Source: Sphingomonas natans (GTDB lineage: Bacteria > Pseudomonadota > Alphaproteobacteria > Sphingomonadales > Sphingomonadaceae). Taken from it: a stretch of 64,000 nt of DNA. The stretch's first letter is position 1; each line of letters starts with the position of its first letter. The notes under the pieces are model-generated. The model saw only the letters and a list, made by a program, of their open reading frames with translations. It did not search any database and was not told where the DNA came from. A program made the position numbers and the translations under genes. Shown here piece by piece: positions 18,878 through 26,329 of the stretch. The stretch is taken from NCBI RefSeq assembly GCF_030546695.1, contig NZ_JAUOTP010000008.1, forward strand, positions 168,618 through 232,617. The letters run 5' to 3'.

Positions 18878-19735
18878 CTATCGTTCCCGGATCAGGCGGC
18901 GATCCGATGGCGCGCCAAGGCCTTCACCACCGAGACGCGTTTGCGACTCGGGCTGTGACGACGGCGCCCATGCTGAGCGCGCCTTTGGCTTGCCCCCAGG
19001 TTCCTTGGTGAACCCTATAAGACCGTGACCCGCTCGCCCCCGGTGAATTGGCCGAGCATCTCGATGGGCGGGCCCGCACCGCCGCACGCGTTCGGCTTCG
19101 CGTCGATAACGGCGCGCTCCACCTCCGGCGCATTGCCACGCCCGCGGACCCGGCTGACGAAGCGGCTCATCAGGAAAAGCGGGGCCTGGATCGACCTTTC
19201 GCGGCGGCGCGATAACGCTTTGGCCGACACTCTGCGTGGTCGAGGGATAAGCGAGCAGGCCCATGCGGCTCCCGTCGGCCAGCAGGTCGAGCTGGGCTTC
19301 GGCATAGATGTCCCCGTAGCGCGGCGCCTGCTCCTGTTTGAACTGAAGAAAGGCGGCGCGCGCGGGCCCGACCAGAGCACCGGTGAAAGAGCGCGTGCGC
19401 GTGTCCGCGGCCGTCGCAAGCCGCTGCCAGGTATCGACCTCGATTCCGATCGAATGCTCGGTGCCGTTACGCCGCCCGCCCCAGCTTGAGACGTCGGCGT
19501 GCCACGTCCTCATGGTAAAGGGCGTCGCTTGCTTCGGCGTCTTATCGCGCCCGACCCAGACATGCGCTGCCGCCTGAGCCTGCTTGTTGCGGAACCAGTT
19601 GGCATCGCCGCCGAGATCGCCGCCACCGTGCGCCGTGAAGTGCGTCACTCTAAAGGGACCCTCCGTCAAAGCATCACTCCAAGTGGGCGGCTGTCCAACC
19701 CAGCAATCTTTGAGTGTGTGACCGGTGATGGCCAT
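18878..19735 (-). CDS. N-acetylmuramoyl-L-alanine amidase-like protein, C-terminus frame-broken
   Basis: The catalytic Amidase_2-type domain (about residues 1-190) looks complete: THFTAHGGGD with a probable Zn His, HVWVGRD, TWHADVSSW, SIGIEVDTW, and the terminal KVDPGPAF. Starting at the ATG at 19735 (ribosome site gggggcg) no signal peptide is seen. After PAF the open frame turns into Arg/Gly-rich sequence, while a sensible continuation runs in a second frame (MSRFVSRVRGRG to GGERVTVL, about 19172 to 19018). It then appears in a third frame (YRVHQGTWGQAKGAL to the TGA near 18924). Two single-base indels would restore an SH3-like C-terminal domain. The protein as written may keep hydrolase activity but lose its targeting domain. 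It is followed at once by the giant membrane protein. Confidence 0.75.
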   Translation of the reverse strand: MAITGHTLKDCWVGQPPTWSDALTEGPFRVTHFTAHGGGDLGGDANWFRNKQAQAAAHVWVGRDKTPKQATPFTMRTWHADVSSWGGRRNGTEHSIGIEVDTWQRLATAADTRTRSFTGALVGPARAAFLQFKQEQAPRYGDIYAEAQLDLLADGSRMGLLAYPSTTQSVGQSVIAPPRKVDPGPAFPDEPLRQPGPRAWQCAGGGARRYRREAERVRRCGPAHRDARPIHRGRAGHGLIGFTKEPGGKPKARSAWAPSSQPESQTRLGGEGLGAPSDRRLIRER

Positions 19736-20033
19736 TGTTCGCCCCCATTCCGTATCGATGCCATCGGACGGCGGTCTCGATGCTAACACCTTCGTCTGCT
19801 AGCGACCATGGCGCGGAGTCATCTCAGGCTCGGAACACCCGATTACATGTCAGCTGATACGCGCACCAAGTGCAGCCGGTGCCTGACCGTAGCATCACTA
19901 TTTCTGTGGACTCCTCGGGCTGCACTGCTCATCTGTCGGTCTACAGGTCGTGTCAAAGACCGCGTCTGTTGCGCTTCGCACCGGTCATGCTATTGATCAT
20001 CGCATAATAGACGGCCTCGCAGGGAGGGGACGC
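19736..20033. promoter_or_regulatory. Divergent promoter region between amidase and cytochrome operon
   Basis: About 300 bases separate two divergently transcribed gene sets. It must hold promoters for both. No sigma-factor boxes or operator could be assigned with confidence by eye. The right end carries the ribosome site agggagggg for the TTG at 20034. Confidence 0.5.
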
Positions 20034-21911
20034 TTGCAATTCAGGTTGCTTCGGCTTCGCGCCGTCATCCAGCGAACGGGGTTTGCGTTGGTGTCGGCCG
20101 GCCTCGTGCTCGGCGGTCCCATCGCCGCCAAGCCGCCGCAGATCCCCGTTTATGCGGCCGCCACGCGCACGCTGTGGCTCGATCAGGGATGGTCGTCAGG
20201 CGATCGGGACTGGTTCCATCACGTTTCGCAGGGGACCGACACTTTGCCGATCCCCTATTCCTGGTTTCTGGCGCTCGAGCGGCCGAACGTGTCGCTGCGC
20301 TCGCCCGGACTGTTCAGCGATCCCGCTTTTCTCGATCGATTCGGCTTCATTCCCAGCCCGGCAACGGCCAGCAATCCTGGGGCGCTGTCTGTCGGCTTCG
20401 CACGGACGCGCGCCGTCGATCCCACAAACGGTAAGCCGTTCGATCAGCTCGGCTTCACCTGCGCCGCCTGTCACACCGGACGTTTCGATTATCGCGGCAC
20501 TGCCGTCTATATTGATGGTGGTCCGGCGATGACGGACATTGGCAAGTTCCGCGGGGCGCTGGGCTTCGCGCTGGGCCTGACGTTGGTTTCGCCACCGCGC
20601 TTCCTGCGTTTTGCACAGCGTGTGCTGGGACCTGGCTATTCAGCAGCGGCGCTGGCGCAGCTCAAGCTGGCGCTCGCAGCGACCGTCAAGGAAGGCTTCA
20701 AGCTCCAGCTGGCCGGGCCGCATCCCAAGGGCGATGTGGAAGAGGGCTTTGGTCGTCTCGACGCGCTCAACCGCATCGGCAATGAGGTGTTCGCCGCTCA
20801 GCTCGGCGACAATCGCAACCATGTGGCGCTGAGCGCGCCCGTTGCCTATCCCCATATTTGGGACGCACCCTGGTTCGATTGGGTCCAGTATAATAGCTCG
20901 ATCGAGCAGCCGATGGTCCGGAATGCGGGCGAGGCGATGGGGGTGCGCGCGCTCGTCAACTATGACGGAGTCGCCTTGCCGCGGTTTACGTCGACGATCT
21001 CGATGCAGACGCTGCACGAGATCGAGACGATGCTTGCCGGCAAGCAGGCGCCGACCGCGCACGCGCGTTTCAACGGACTCAGGTCACCCGCGTGGCCGGA
21101 GGACGTGCTGTCGCGCATTGATCGCACTTTGGCGGCGCGGGGCGCGGGCCTCTATGAGCAACATTGCAGCCGCTGCCATCTGCCGGCGGTGCAGACGCCG
21201 GCTTTCTGGTCCTCGCCCGCATGGTCGCCCGCCAACGCCGCTGGCGAACGGTATCTGCGGCTCGCCGTCGTGCCCGTCACCGCGATCGGCACGGACCCCG
21301 CGCAGGCGGTGGACATGAAGAATCGGGTCGTGCGGGCGCCTTTATCATTCGGCTTCAGCGGCGCAGTGGGCAAGGACGGCGCGGTCGGACTCTATCCCTT
21401 CGGGCCGGCGCTGGGGCAGATCGTCGAGAAGGTCGTCATCCGCTGGTATGACGCGCAGACGCCGCCGACGCCGGCTGCCGATCGGGATCGGATGAACGGT
21501 TATCGCCCGAACGGGATTCGCGATGGCATTGCGAGCCCGAACGGAACGGTGCCCGCCTACAAGGCGCGGCCGCTCGACGGCATCTGGGCCACAGCGCCCT
21601 ATCTGCACAACGGCTCGGTGCCGACGCTGTACGATCTGCTGTCGCCTTATGCCGAGCGGCCGCGCGACTTCTGGCTCGGCAATCGTGAATTCGATCCAGT
21701 GAAGGTGGGCTATGTCACCGGCCCGCTTGCGGGCGGCTTTCGCATGGTCGCCGCGGACGCACGGACAGGCGCGCCGATCCGGGGCAATGGCAATGGCGGG
21801 CATCTGTTCGAAACGCCGGTGGACCCGGCCCATCCGCGCCCGGGCACGATCGGGCCGATGCTGAGCCCAGCCGATCGGCGGGCGCTCGTCGAATATCTGA
21901 AGACGCTGTGA
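20034..21911 (+). CDS. RoxA/MauG-like di-haem c-type cytochrome
   Basis: This is an exported c-type cytochrome of about 625 residues, start TTG at 20034 chosen for its very strong ribosome site and the signal peptide it gives (about residues 1-32). Two haem sites are CAACH (Cys143, Cys146, His147) and CSRCH (Cys378, Cys381, His382). A late APYLHNGSVPTLYDL segment (about residue 510) is the hallmark of di-haem cytochrome c peroxidases, MauG and the rubber oxygenase RoxA. The length and haem spacing fit the RoxA-like branch better than normal peroxidases (about 330 residues). In that family the haem-iron activates O2 or peroxide to oxidise an organic substrate. It is the first gene of an operon with another cytochrome, a GMC flavoprotein and a patatin. 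The substrate is unknown and rubber cleavage should not be assumed. Confidence 0.85.
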   Translation: MQFRLLRLRAVIQRTGFALVSAGLVLGGPIAAKPPQIPVYAAATRTLWLDQGWSSGDRDWFHHVSQGTDTLPIPYSWFLALERPNVSLRSPGLFSDPAFLDRFGFIPSPATASNPGALSVGFARTRAVDPTNGKPFDQLGFTCAACHTGRFDYRGTAVYIDGGPAMTDIGKFRGALGFALGLTLVSPPRFLRFAQRVLGPGYSAAALAQLKLALAATVKEGFKLQLAGPHPKGDVEEGFGRLDALNRIGNEVFAAQLGDNRNHVALSAPVAYPHIWDAPWFDWVQYNSSIEQPMVRNAGEAMGVRALVNYDGVALPRFTSTISMQTLHEIETMLAGKQAPTAHARFNGLRSPAWPEDVLSRIDRTLAARGAGLYEQHCSRCHLPAVQTPAFWSSPAWSPANAAGERYLRLAVVPVTAIGTDPAQAVDMKNRVVRAPLSFGFSGAVGKDGAVGLYPFGPALGQIVEKVVIRWYDAQTPPTPAADRDRMNGYRPNGIRDGIASPNGTVPAYKARPLDGIWATAPYLHNGSVPTLYDLLSPYAERPRDFWLGNREFDPVKVGYVTGPLAGGFRMVAADARTGAPIRGNGNGGHLFETPVDPAHPRPGTIGPMLSPADRRALVEYLKTL

Positions 21912-21951
21912 CAGGGGCGCGAGCCGCCGAAGAAGAAGCGAGGGGAGGACC

Positions 21952-24444
21952 ATGGTGGGCAAGCGAATCGCCGCATCGCGCTGCGTGACTTTGTCGGGTC
22001 TCGCGCTGCTGGCAACGGCCTGCCATCGCAAGATCGATCCGGTGATCGACGAAGCAGTGCAGGCCGGTGTCGCCGACGATCACTTCGTCCATGCGGGCGA
22101 GGATTATTTCCGCGACATGGACAATGGCGTCGCGCTCTCGCCGGAGGAGGTGAAGGGCCGCAATATGTGGCTCGTTTGGTCGGGCGGCAACGACCGGTTC
22201 TGGGACAGAATGGGCAAGCCGACGCTCGGCACCTTCGATCTGCTCAAGATCGTCGCGCCGCCGCCGGGCAGTCCGCTGCGGCGGCCAACCCGCTGGCGCT
22301 GGCTGGGCGCGGTCAACGAGCCCTGTTTCCAGGTCGCCGACACGCCGGATCCGATTCGGTTCGGCCTGTATTTCGATCAGCGCCAAGCCGATTGTCCCGC
22401 CGACCCGTTCGCCGATGAAACCAAATATCCGGGCGTAATGATTGGTGCGCGGGGCACGACATTCGCCGATGGCAAGACGCTGCCGCTTGGCTCTTATTAT
22501 GGCTGGCCCACCGGAATTGTGGGCCTGCGCCTTTTTCCCAATCCTGCGTTCGACGCGGCGGCCGAAAAGAAATGGGATCCTGTCCGCTATTATAATGATC
22601 CGGCTTATTATCAGGATCCCAACCTCGTCCGTCCTTATCGCGTCGGCATGGCGTGCGCCTTCTGCCATGTGGGGCCAAGCCCGATGCACCCGCCGGCTGA
22701 CCCGGCCAACCCGAAATGGTCCGAACTGAATTCCACCGTCGGTGCGCAATATCTCTGGTCGGACCGGCTGTTCTTCTGGAAGCCGAACGAGGCCAATTTT
22801 GTTTATCAGTGGATCCGAACTTATCGGCCCGGCGCATTGGACACGTCGCTCGTCTCGACCGACAATATCAACAATCCTCGCACACAGAATGCGATTTACG
22901 AGCTGGGTGCGCGACTGCGCGCGGCCAAGCCGCACGCGCGCGAGACGCTCGCCGGCGGCGGGCTCGACAATGCGCAGTTCAACCAAGTGGTCAGGACCGG
23001 CTGGCTGACCGACTTCTTCCAAAAGCCCGCCACGGTCTGGACGCCGCACGTGCTGAAAGACGGTGCGGATTCGGTCGGCGCGCTGGGAGCGCTCAACCGC
23101 GTCTTCCTAAATATCGGCCTGTTCAGCGAGGAATGGCTGCGCCACTTCAATCCCGTGGTCGGGGGCAAGCCGCCGTCGCCGATCAGAATCGCGGACGCGC
23201 GCGCGCATTCGGCCTATTGGCGCGCGACCGAGAAGGGCACGCCTGCGATCGCCTTGTTCTTCCTCAAGGCGGCCCAGCCCGACAGGCTGGCCGACGCGCC
23301 GGGCGGGCGGGCTTTGCTCGCACCGCAAGCGGCTTTGGTCTCGCATGGCGCGGATGTGTTTGCGCAGAGCTGCGCGCGCTGCCATTCGAGCAAGCAGCCC
23401 GACCGGGTTCCGTCCGACGTAAAGACAAGCGCGGGCGACTATCTGGACGGCACGCATCGTTGGTGGCGGTGGACGCAGAGCGGCGACTACCAGACACAGA
23501 TGCGCGCGATCGTGCATCGCCCGGATTTCCTCGCGGACAATTACCTGTCCACCGACCGCCGCATCCCGGTGACCCTGCTGCGTACCAATTTGTGCAGTCC
23601 GCTCGCCACCAACGCGATCGCCGGCAACATCTGGGACAATTTCTCATCGCAAACCTACAAGACGTTGCCGGCAGTAGGAACGGTCTCGGTGATCAATCCC
23701 TTCACGGGACAGCCTGCGGCCTACAAGATGCCGGGGGGCGGGCGCGGCTATACGCGCGTGCCGAGCCTGATCTCGCTGTGGTCGACGGCGCCCTATTTGG
23801 TGAACAACACGGTCGGTCCGTTCAGCCCTGATCCTTCGGTGGCGACTCGTTATCGAGAGTTTCAAAGCTCGATCGAACAGATGCTGTGGCCCGAGCGGCG
23901 CGCGATGGACAGCGAACTTGGCGCGCGCGCGGGCGGGCTGATCGATCGCACGACGCGCCGAACCTATTTGTTCGTGCCCAAATCCTATTTGCTCGGACTG
24001 CAGGACCTGCTGGCCGATCCGGACCGCGGGCTACTGCGCCAGCTCGTCAACAAGGACGGAGATTTGGTGCTGGGGCCCATTCCGAAAGGTGTGCCGATCA
24101 ATCTGCTCGCCAGCCTTCAACCCCTGGCCGAGAGCAAGGAGGCAGGCGCTATTGCCGGCCATTATCATCAGGTGCTGGTGGCGCTGACCGAGCTGAAGAA
24201 GGCGCTGATCATGACGAAAGGCAAGTCGCTTGACGATCATGCGCTGCGCCAAGCCTTCGCGTCGCTTCGCGCACCGCTCCTGCAGCTCAGCAAATGTCCC
24301 GATTTCGTCGTCAATCGCGGCCATTATTTCGGCACCGCGCAGTTCAACCAGGGGCGAACCGCAGACGAGCGGTCCTGGGGTGAAGAAGCACCGCTTGCCG
24401 AAGCCGACAAGAAGGCGCTGATTGCCTTTTTGGCGACGCTGTGA
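21952..24444 (+). CDS. Di-haem c-type cytochrome lipoprotein, 830 residues
   Basis: The N-terminus is a lipoprotein signal with lipobox ATAC (Cys24), so the protein should be membrane-anchored in the periplasm. Haem-binding motifs are CAFCH (Cys235, Cys238, His239) and CARCH (Cys474, Cys477, His478). A TAPYLVNNTVGPF segment late in the chain corresponds to the TAPYLHNGS motif of the preceding protein but has lost the His, so it is a distant, larger paralogue. Cys125 and Cys148 may form a disulfide. A strong ribosome site (gcgaggggagg) precedes the ATG, 40 bases after the previous stop. Likely role: electron-transfer or oxidase partner of the RoxA-like protein and of the flavoprotein downstream (inference). 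Confidence 0.82.
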   Translation: MVGKRIAASRCVTLSGLALLATACHRKIDPVIDEAVQAGVADDHFVHAGEDYFRDMDNGVALSPEEVKGRNMWLVWSGGNDRFWDRMGKPTLGTFDLLKIVAPPPGSPLRRPTRWRWLGAVNEPCFQVADTPDPIRFGLYFDQRQADCPADPFADETKYPGVMIGARGTTFADGKTLPLGSYYGWPTGIVGLRLFPNPAFDAAAEKKWDPVRYYNDPAYYQDPNLVRPYRVGMACAFCHVGPSPMHPPADPANPKWSELNSTVGAQYLWSDRLFFWKPNEANFVYQWIRTYRPGALDTSLVSTDNINNPRTQNAIYELGARLRAAKPHARETLAGGGLDNAQFNQVVRTGWLTDFFQKPATVWTPHVLKDGADSVGALGALNRVFLNIGLFSEEWLRHFNPVVGGKPPSPIRIADARAHSAYWRATEKGTPAIALFFLKAAQPDRLADAPGGRALLAPQAALVSHGADVFAQSCARCHSSKQPDRVPSDVKTSAGDYLDGTHRWWRWTQSGDYQTQMRAIVHRPDFLADNYLSTDRRIPVTLLRTNLCSPLATNAIAGNIWDNFSSQTYKTLPAVGTVSVINPFTGQPAAYKMPGGGRGYTRVPSLISLWSTAPYLVNNTVGPFSPDPSVATRYREFQSSIEQMLWPERRAMDSELGARAGGLIDRTTRRTYLFVPKSYLLGLQDLLADPDRGLLRQLVNKDGDLVLGPIPKGVPINLLASLQPLAESKEAGAIAGHYHQVLVALTELKKALIMTKGKSLDDHALRQAFASLRAPLLQLSKCPDFVVNRGHYFGTAQFNQGRTADERSWGEEAPLAEADKKALIAFLATL

Positions 24445-24460
24445 TCGCAGGGCACGCGCA

Positions 24461-26314
24461 ATGAGCGACGGCTTCGACTGCGATTATATCGTCGTCGGAT
24501 CGGGCGCCGGCGGTGGCACGCTGGCGGCGCGGCTTGCCGAAGAGGGGATGCACGTCATCCTGCTCGAGGCGGGCGGCGATCCCCGGAGCGAAGTCGGGAT
24601 TGATCGCTTTCCGGGCGACTATGACATCCCCGCTTTCCATCCGTTCGCCTCCGAACATCCGGCGATGGCGTGGAACATGTTCGTCGAACATTTCGCGGAT
24701 GCGACGCAAGCGGCGCGCGATCCCAAACGGGTGCCCGGCAAGGGCGTGCTCTATCCACGGGCAGGTACGCTGGGCGGATGCACCGCGCACAATGCGATGA
24801 TTTTCCTGACCGCACAGGCGTGCGACTGGGATCTGATTGCCCATCTCTCGGGCGATCCGGGGTGGGGCAGCGCGTCAATGGCGCGCTACCAAGAGCGCGT
24901 GGAGGCATGCCGCCACCGCCCGGTGTGGCGCTGGCTCGCGCGGCTCGGGATCACGCCGACCGGCCATGGCTGGCGAGGGTGGCTGCCGATCGAAGTTGGC
25001 AAGCCGCGCGAGGCACTAGCGGACACGAAGCTGCGCCATCTGCTCGAGGTCGCGGGGATCGCAGCCGCGCGGCGCATCACAGGCTTGCGCGCGTCGATCG
25101 AGCGGCTGTTCCAAGGCGCGCTGGATCCGAACGATCGGCGCACCAACGGGGCCGAAGGCCTGTGCTACGCGCCGCTCGCGAACGACGGTCATCGCCGTAC
25201 CGGTGCACGCGAGCGCGTGCTGTCGGTCGCGAAGCGCTATCCGGAGCGTCTGCGCGTTGAGCTGAATGCGCTCGTCACGCGCGTCCTGTTTGACGCCGAC
25301 GGCGGCGCGATCGGCGTTGAATATCGCTCTGGACGGCGCCTGTATCGCGCGGCGCCAAACCCGGCGGTCGCGGACGGGGCGCTGCGCACGCTGCGCGCTC
25401 GCCGCGAGGTCATTCTGTCCGGTGGCGCCTTCAATACACCGCAATTGCTCATGCTCTCCGGCATCGGTCCACGCGCCGAGCTCGAGCGTCACGGCATCAC
25501 CGTACGCGTCGACCTGCCGGGCGTGGGCACCAATTTGCAGGATCGCTATGAGGTCTGCGTCCAGTCGAAGCTCGCGCACACATGGGAGTCGCTTGAGCAG
25601 GTTCGCTATGAGGCGGATGATCCGGTTGGGCTGATGTGGGCGCAAAAGCGCACCGGCATTTATATTTCGAACGGCGCCGCGCTCGCCTTCAAGCGAAAAT
25701 CGGATCCGGCGCTCGACGAAGCGGACCTGTTCATCTTCGCGCTTCTCGGCAATTTCAAAGGCTATTTTCCGGGCTATTCGAAGGCGCTGGCAACCGGGCC
25801 GGACGTGATCAGCTGGGCGATCTTGAAAGCGCGAACGGACAATCGCGCGGGCACGGTGCGGCTGAGATCCGCCGATCCGCGTGATCCGCCGCTCGTCCAG
25901 TTTCACTATTTTGAGGAGGGATCGGACCATGCGGGACGCGATCTGAGAGCGGTCGCGCAGGGCGTGGCGTTCGTGCGCGAGGCGACCGCGCCGCTCAAGC
26001 GCAAGGGCCTGATCGAGGGGGAGCTGGATCCGGGCGAGGACATTCGCGGCCCAGCTCTGGACGACTGGGTCCGCGATCATGCCTGGGGGCATCACGCATC
26101 GTGTAGCTGTCCAATTGGCAAGCTCAGCGATGGCGGCGTGCTGGACGGCCGGCTGCGCGTGCACGGCGTCAACCGCTTGCGGATCGTCGATGCGTCGATT
26201 TTCCCGCGCATCCCCGGCTATTTCATCGTGAGTGCCGTCTACATGGCGGCGGAGCGCGCGGCGGACCTGATTTTGGAGCAGCCCGTGTGCGCCCGCCGTA
26301 GCGCCTCGGCCTAG
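24461..26314 (+). CDS. GMC-family FAD-dependent oxidoreductase
   Basis: This flavoprotein oxidises an alcohol or sterol-like substrate, passing electrons to O2 or an acceptor. From the ATG at 24461 the FAD-binding motif VVGSGAGGGTLAARL lies at about residues 11-25. A GMC signature region (PRAGTLGGCTAHNAMIF) and the second signature (LSGGAFNTPQLLMLSGIG) follow. The C-terminal WGHHASCSCPIG carries the active-site His, and the end has the usual SAVYMAAERAADLI helix. The frame is open to 24422 but those codons overlap the previous gene. With no signal peptide it may act in the cytosol or be carried. It is 617 residues and lies 16 bases after the cytochrome stop. Neighbouring cytochromes are natural electron acceptors. 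Confidence 0.9.
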   Translation: MSDGFDCDYIVVGSGAGGGTLAARLAEEGMHVILLEAGGDPRSEVGIDRFPGDYDIPAFHPFASEHPAMAWNMFVEHFADATQAARDPKRVPGKGVLYPRAGTLGGCTAHNAMIFLTAQACDWDLIAHLSGDPGWGSASMARYQERVEACRHRPVWRWLARLGITPTGHGWRGWLPIEVGKPREALADTKLRHLLEVAGIAAARRITGLRASIERLFQGALDPNDRRTNGAEGLCYAPLANDGHRRTGARERVLSVAKRYPERLRVELNALVTRVLFDADGGAIGVEYRSGRRLYRAAPNPAVADGALRTLRARREVILSGGAFNTPQLLMLSGIGPRAELERHGITVRVDLPGVGTNLQDRYEVCVQSKLAHTWESLEQVRYEADDPVGLMWAQKRTGIYISNGAALAFKRKSDPALDEADLFIFALLGNFKGYFPGYSKALATGPDVISWAILKARTDNRAGTVRLRSADPRDPPLVQFHYFEEGSDHAGRDLRAVAQGVAFVREATAPLKRKGLIEGELDPGEDIRGPALDDWVRDHAWGHHASCSCPIGKLSDGGVLDGRLRVHGVNRLRIVDASIFPRIPGYFIVSAVYMAAERAADLILEQPVCARRSASA

Positions 26315-26329
26315 ACGAGCAAGGGGGGC

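Noticed and set aside
20034..21911. Calling the di-haem cytochrome a rubber oxygenase (RoxA)
   Set aside because: The size, haem spacing and C-terminal motif fit the wider RoxA/MauG-like group, but rubber-specific residues cannot be verified by eye and the operon context is different.
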